From the NCBI GenBank assembly GCA_035341665.1, contig DAOQVR010000009.1:62001-126000 (forward strand): a stretch of 64,000 bases of DNA. Reading direction: 5' to 3'. Each line of letters opens with the position of its first letter. Position 1 is the stretch's first letter. Source of the stretch: DAOQVR01 sp035341665 (GTDB taxonomy: Bacteria; Chloroflexota; Anaerolineae; JAAYZQ01). Position numbers and translations under genes: made by a program. Below the pieces are notes generated by a model. The model was not told where the DNA came from, ran no database searches, and saw only the letters and a program-made list of their open reading frames with translations. This document shows, one piece after another, positions 61,151-64,000 of this stretch.

Positions 61151-61642
61151 CTAAGGGAGTGTCACATTCACGGCGTATGTCTGCGTGCCTCCCTGGGCCG
61201 AGGTGATGCTGCAGGTCAGGCCCAGCGTAGGAGGTTTCGATTCGCACGCGAGATGGAAGGGCGATTTGTAGGTGTAGCTCGAGTTCCCCGCGATGACTCC
61301 GCCTTGGACGATGTCTAGCCCGCCGCCCGTGATCGAGCCCCCAGGAGGGCACTTGTATGTGCATCCGGCACTGAATGCACTGGCGTCGCTGCCACCCGTG
61401 TTCTCGATAGTCGCCACGATTTGGTACGTCTGGCTGGCTTCGTCAAATGGCTCCACGTGGGTCGACCCTAGGATCAGGTTCGCCGCCGAGGGCTGCACCG
61501 CACCTGGTGCGAGCGGCAGCACCTCCTTCAGCTGCGGAGGTGGAGGCGACTCGGTTTCCTCAGCGCAGGCTGCGACCAGCAAGCCGGCGATCAACAAGGC
61601 GAGCAGTGACCCGAATGGGAACCTTCTTGCTCTGTTCGGCAT
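61151..61642 (-). CDS. Small lipoprotein with a FxxYxIVATIENTG beta-domain
   Basis: The 163-residue lipoprotein has a lipobox LLVAAC (Cys26), a short Pro-rich spacer, and a beta-rich domain with TYQIVATIENTGGSDASAFSAG. Four cysteines (AGCTYKC, LACES, LTCSI) may form disulfides. ATG 61642 follows AAGGAGA. I do not recognise a specific family; the fold resembles single CARDB-like immunoglobulin domains. It is the most upstream of the five leftward membrane or secreted genes here. Confidence 0.75.
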   Translation of the reverse strand: MPNRARRFPFGSLLALLIAGLLVAACAEETESPPPPQLKEVLPLAPGAVQPSAANLILGSTHVEPFDEASQTYQIVATIENTGGSDASAFSAGCTYKCPPGGSITGGGLDIVQGGVIAGNSSYTYKSPFHLACESKPPTLGLTCSITSAQGGTQTYAVNVTLP

Positions 61643-62160
61643 CTCGGAGTCTCCTTTCACGACAGGTACCAAAATCCACTACACCGGCGCGCGAACCGCC
61701 AGGCGCCGGCGGGAGCGCGTGGCGACCGTACATGGATCGCCTCGACGGCACGTGGGTGCTTTGCTCAGCGAGGGAATTCTATGCAGTGGCGAGGATCACC
61801 AAGCACGCCTGCCGCCTCGGACATCTCCTGTGCCCCGCGTCTCTGCAGGCTGCTGGCTGTCTCCATTATATCCGCATTTGGGCCGGGTGTCAATGGGCCA
61901 CGCCGGACCAGGGCCCGGCAGACGGGCGCGCCGAACCCCCTCCCGGTCCGCCCTACACCGGGCTTCTCCGCGAGTGGTGCGGCGACGACGTCGACGCCCA
62001 CTCCCTCGACCACTACACCGCGCAGCGCGCCCGCAGGCGCTTCTGCTCCATCGAATGCCGGCAGGCGCACCTCCGGACGGCGGGCCGGGTATGGAAACCC
62101 GGCCTACCGGTTGCCTGCTGTGGGCCTGGAGGGATCGCGAGGCGCTAAGCACCTGTCGGG
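61643..62160. other. Intergenic stretch without a recognisable gene
   Basis: No open frame here has both a ribosome-binding site and family-like sequence. A frame near 61990-62090 reads RRRFCSIECRQAHL, vaguely like a treble-clef zinc finger, but it has no credible start. One GGCCGGGTATGGAAACCCGG palindrome lies at 62085-62105. Confidence 0.5.
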
Positions 62161-62194
62161 CGCGGCGGAGAGGTGCAACGCCCCAAGAAGGGAG

Positions 62195-62222
62195 TTGTAC
62201 CTGGGAGGGAGTGTGCTACAAT
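62195..62222 (+). promoter_or_regulatory. sigma70-like promoter upstream of the MFS remnant
   Basis: TTGTAC (62195-62200) and TACAAT (62217-62222) are 16 bp apart. The start would lie about 65 bp before the TTG of the truncated transporter gene. Confidence 0.55.
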
Positions 62223-62293
62223 GGCGATGCTGGACGAAAGACGGGCTGATCCTCTCACCATACGGCACAACGGCTGTCAGAGGAGACAAGAGC

Positions 62294-62542
62294 TTGATCC
62301 GCGACTCGAACCGAACCGCAGCCCTGGTCGCCGCCACGCTGACCTCGCTTCTGACCTCATTTATGGCCTCGGCGCTCAACGTCGCCCTGCCGCAGATCGC
62401 GGCGCGCTACATCGGATGGCCGCTGTCGGACCGGGTCGAGCCGCCCATCATGGGCTCGGCCGGCATGGGGGTGACGGCGAGGTCAGCGGAGGGGAGGAGA
62501 GGTGCAATGCACCGGGGGGGAAGGACCCCGAGCGCAGACTGA
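62294..62542 (+). pseudogene. Truncated MFS (DHA2/EmrB-like) transporter, first helix only
   Basis: After AGGAGACAAGAGC, a TTG starts IRDSNRTAALVAATLTSLLT, continuing SFMASALNVALPQIAARY. This is the classic beginning of a 14-helix drug-exporter-type MFS protein (helix 1 and the N-x-ALP-x-I motif). Homology stops near 62411; the rest (GWPLSDRVEPPIMGSAG, then Gly/Arg-rich) is unrelated and ends at 62542. A full protein would need about 450 residues. The promoter and ribosome-binding site survive, so loss seems recent, by deletion or by invasion of the GGTGCAATGCACC-type repeat that follows at about 62494. Confidence 0.65.
62494..62517. repeat. GGTGCAATGCACC palindrome, with relatives at 62170 and 63763
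   Basis: GAGAGGTGCAATGCACCGGG sits at the end of the MFS remnant. Similar sequences are GAGAGGTGCAACGCCCC at 62169-62185 and CCGGTGCAATGCACC at 63761-63775. They share the GGTGC...GCACC symmetry of the minisatellite at 43634-44495. Confidence 0.55.
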
Positions 62543-62562
62543 CCGGAGAAAGGAGATCGAGA

Positions 62563-63729
62563 ATGGAGCAGAAACGGAAACCTGTGGATCTGGATGCTTG
62601 GCTCAGGGCACACCCGTCCATCGCGGCGAGCATTGTCTGGGAAGGCCCGGGCACAGCGGAGCTCTGGGCCAGGTGGAGCAGTAGGATGCAGGACGAGCTG
62701 GAGGAGGCGTTCCAGCTGGCGTTGGCAGGCCGCTCGGTGCTGGTGAAGGATGTGCCCCCGAACCTGGTCTCGCTGGCCGACGACGAGACGCCGACGACCA
62801 TCCTGGCGCAAGACGACGCGTGGGCCTACTACAGGGCGAGCGTCGGGCTGGGCCTGGCCCTGGAGGTCGACCGGCAGCTGCCGTGGACGCTGCTTGAGGG
62901 GTACACGCTGCCGGCGCTCACCGAGCTGTTTGACAGCCGGGCGATGTTCCGCTGGAACGGACCGAAGCATGGCTACGAGATCAAGGCGGTCTTTGGACGC
63001 ATCGTCCCCGCGCCGCCGGCCCGGAGCCTTGCGTTCTTGCGGTCGGTGCAGCTGATCGGCGCCTCGCGGCTGGAGACGATCGCGCGGGTGCTGGACTGGT
63101 GCGGGCGTTTGACCCACTTCTCAGGCTATGCAGAGGCGGCCAACATGGAGGCCCACTGGCAGTACCGGGGCGTTCCGCCGATGTCGCGGGTGCTCGCCGG
63201 CACGGTCAACAGCGGCTACCCATCCCGCGGGATTAGGCACTACACGGCGGGCTGCTGGGGAACGGTCGGGTTCCTGCGCGCCCTCCTGCGCGCCGCGAAC
63301 ATCCCGGTCAAGCTGACCTCCGCGGCGGGGCACGCGATGCCGTGGTTCGTGGCGGATGGGCGCCACCTGAGCCACGGGGATGATCCCTACAACCAGTTCG
63401 TGACCCACCCTCCGCGCGTGCCGGCGGCCGCGCTGCTGATCGACGAGGCGATGTTCGACCGCTGGTTCGGGGCCCGCCTGAGCGACCGGGCGAAGGAGCA
63501 AAACGTTGCCCGCGGCGCTTTCGAGGCGGCGGTGAGGTACGCGTCGGGCTTGGTGCTCACCCGGTACTGTGCCGGGCTTGCCACGAGCAAGGAGCGGGCA
63601 AGGCAGAAGGTGGAGGAGGAGCTGAAGAGTTACTTCACGCCGGCTCAGCTCGAGGCGGCGGGCCTTTGGGACAGGATAGAGCAGAGACTCGCTCAGCTGG
63701 GCGGCTGCGGCAAGCTTCCTCGGCCGTAG
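62563..63729 (+). CDS. Transglutaminase-like cysteine-protease-fold protein
   Basis: The 388-residue protein has the transglutaminase-core pattern YTAGCWGTVGFLRALLRAAN followed by IPVKLTSAAGHAMPWFVADG. Cys231, His257 and Asp265 form the predicted Cys-His-Asp triad, and LSHGDDPYN follows. A helical N-terminal region (1-220) is of unknown type, and a short helical tail ends the protein. No signal peptide is seen, so it is probably cytoplasmic. Prokaryotic members are mostly peptidases or amidases. ATG 62563 follows GAAAGGAG. It is a single gene between repeat-bearing intergenic spaces. Confidence 0.75.
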   Translation: MEQKRKPVDLDAWLRAHPSIAASIVWEGPGTAELWARWSSRMQDELEEAFQLALAGRSVLVKDVPPNLVSLADDETPTTILAQDDAWAYYRASVGLGLALEVDRQLPWTLLEGYTLPALTELFDSRAMFRWNGPKHGYEIKAVFGRIVPAPPARSLAFLRSVQLIGASRLETIARVLDWCGRLTHFSGYAEAANMEAHWQYRGVPPMSRVLAGTVNSGYPSRGIRHYTAGCWGTVGFLRALLRAANIPVKLTSAAGHAMPWFVADGRHLSHGDDPYNQFVTHPPRVPAAALLIDEAMFDRWFGARLSDRAKEQNVARGAFEAAVRYASGLVLTRYCAGLATSKERARQKVEEELKSYFTPAQLEAAGLWDRIEQRLAQLGGCGKLPRP

Positions 63730-64000
63730 CCCGGCAGATGCGACGCACCGATGGAGAGGACCGGTGCAATGCACCAGGGGCAGGCGCCGTGCACCGGTAG
63801 GACGCCAGTGGGCAGGCGAGCGGCGCCGCGCCCAGCAGAGGGTGAATCCGGGGGCGAGTGAGGGCAGGAAGGCGGACAGCCGGGCCTGCCCCGTTCGGTA
63901 CCGAGGACGAGCGATCCCAAGCGGCGCACGCCAGGGGGACGCCTTTGGCACCCCCGCGTGCGCTAAGCCGGCGTTCGCCGGCAGAAGTCAGGCCGGGCGG
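63730..64000. other. Intergenic sequence to the window end
   Basis: The 271 bp contain a CCGGTGCAATGCACC palindrome (63761-63775) with a nearby GTGCACCGG (63790-63798). No start codon with a ribosome-binding site is visible; nothing else was recognised. Confidence 0.5.

Noticed and set aside
61990..62090. Zinc-finger-like peptide (RRRFCSIECRQAHL)
   Set aside because: No start codon with a ribosome-binding site; the surrounding frame is Pro/Ala/Arg-rich and looks non-coding.

Overview
The window is GC-rich and reads as bacterial, most likely from a Chloroflexota (Anaerolineae-like) genome recovered from a metagenome. The support is circumstantial. Several lipoproteins carry long Thr/Pro/Glu-rich linkers after the lipobox, and one large secreted protein ends in a hydrophobic IFLPLGLRVR tail of a kind I associate with that phylum. 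Intergenic spaces are full of palindromic repeats. The gene content is largely anaerobic: tungsten-type aldehyde oxidoreductases, polyferredoxins, a lactate racemase and TtuA/TtuB tRNA thiolation. A run of exactly 100 Ns (44195-44294) lies inside a minisatellite and marks a scaffold gap.

Region 1 (1-1725) holds the end of an APH-like kinase gene and an EamA exporter. Region 2 (1847-19434) is a roughly 17.5 kb co-directional block, probably one operon. It starts with a sigma70-like promoter whose start point is overlapped by a TGGT-N3-ACCA palindrome, followed by a FadR-type GntR regulator. Then come a D-threonine-aldolase-like protein, an S9 peptidase, an ornithine-cyclodeaminase-family protein, an L-threonine-aldolase-family protein, an ABC importer without ATPase, an M14-like hydrolase, an N-acyl-D-amino-acid deacylase, a 16-cysteine ferredoxin, two aldehyde:ferredoxin oxidoreductases and an SMP-30 lactonase between them. 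My reading is that acylated or D-configured hydroxy-amino acids or peptides are imported and trimmed, split by aldolases to an aldehyde, and the aldehyde is oxidised with ferredoxin.

Region 3 (19576-23060) has a tRNA-Val(CAC) with its own promoter, a membrane protein, an HD protein and the sulfur-carrier/thiolase pair TtuB-TtuA. Region 4 (23089-30224, minus strand) is a lactate/C3-C4 module: LarA with all catalytic residues, GlcF, GlcD, PEP carboxykinase and malic enzyme. Region 5 (30313-41464, minus strand) contains the most unusual block: Ldh2-type dehydrogenase, a SucC-like ATP-grasp subunit fused to a two-cluster ferredoxin, SucD-like subunit, a short citryl-CoA-lyase-sized citrate synthase homologue, an HD protein and LeuC/LeuD-type hydro-lyase, followed by a GH4 glycosidase and an aldo/keto reductase. 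This could be a two-step citrate (or analogue) cleavage pathway. A four-helix-bundle gene flanked by inverted GTGCATT-type repeats interrupts it.

Region 6 (41487-49267) has DUF1385, DinB and GyrI-like genes, a 60-bp minisatellite, a large secreted protein and a TolB-like lipoprotein. Region 7 (49367-56026) is an AddB-AddA helicase-nuclease pair. Region 8 (56115-61642) is a run of five minus-strand membrane or secreted genes behind a palindromic repeat array. Region 9 (61643-64000) contains a decayed MFS transporter start, a transglutaminase-like gene and short palindromic repeats. No CRISPR array, rRNA, IS transposase or phage gene was seen.
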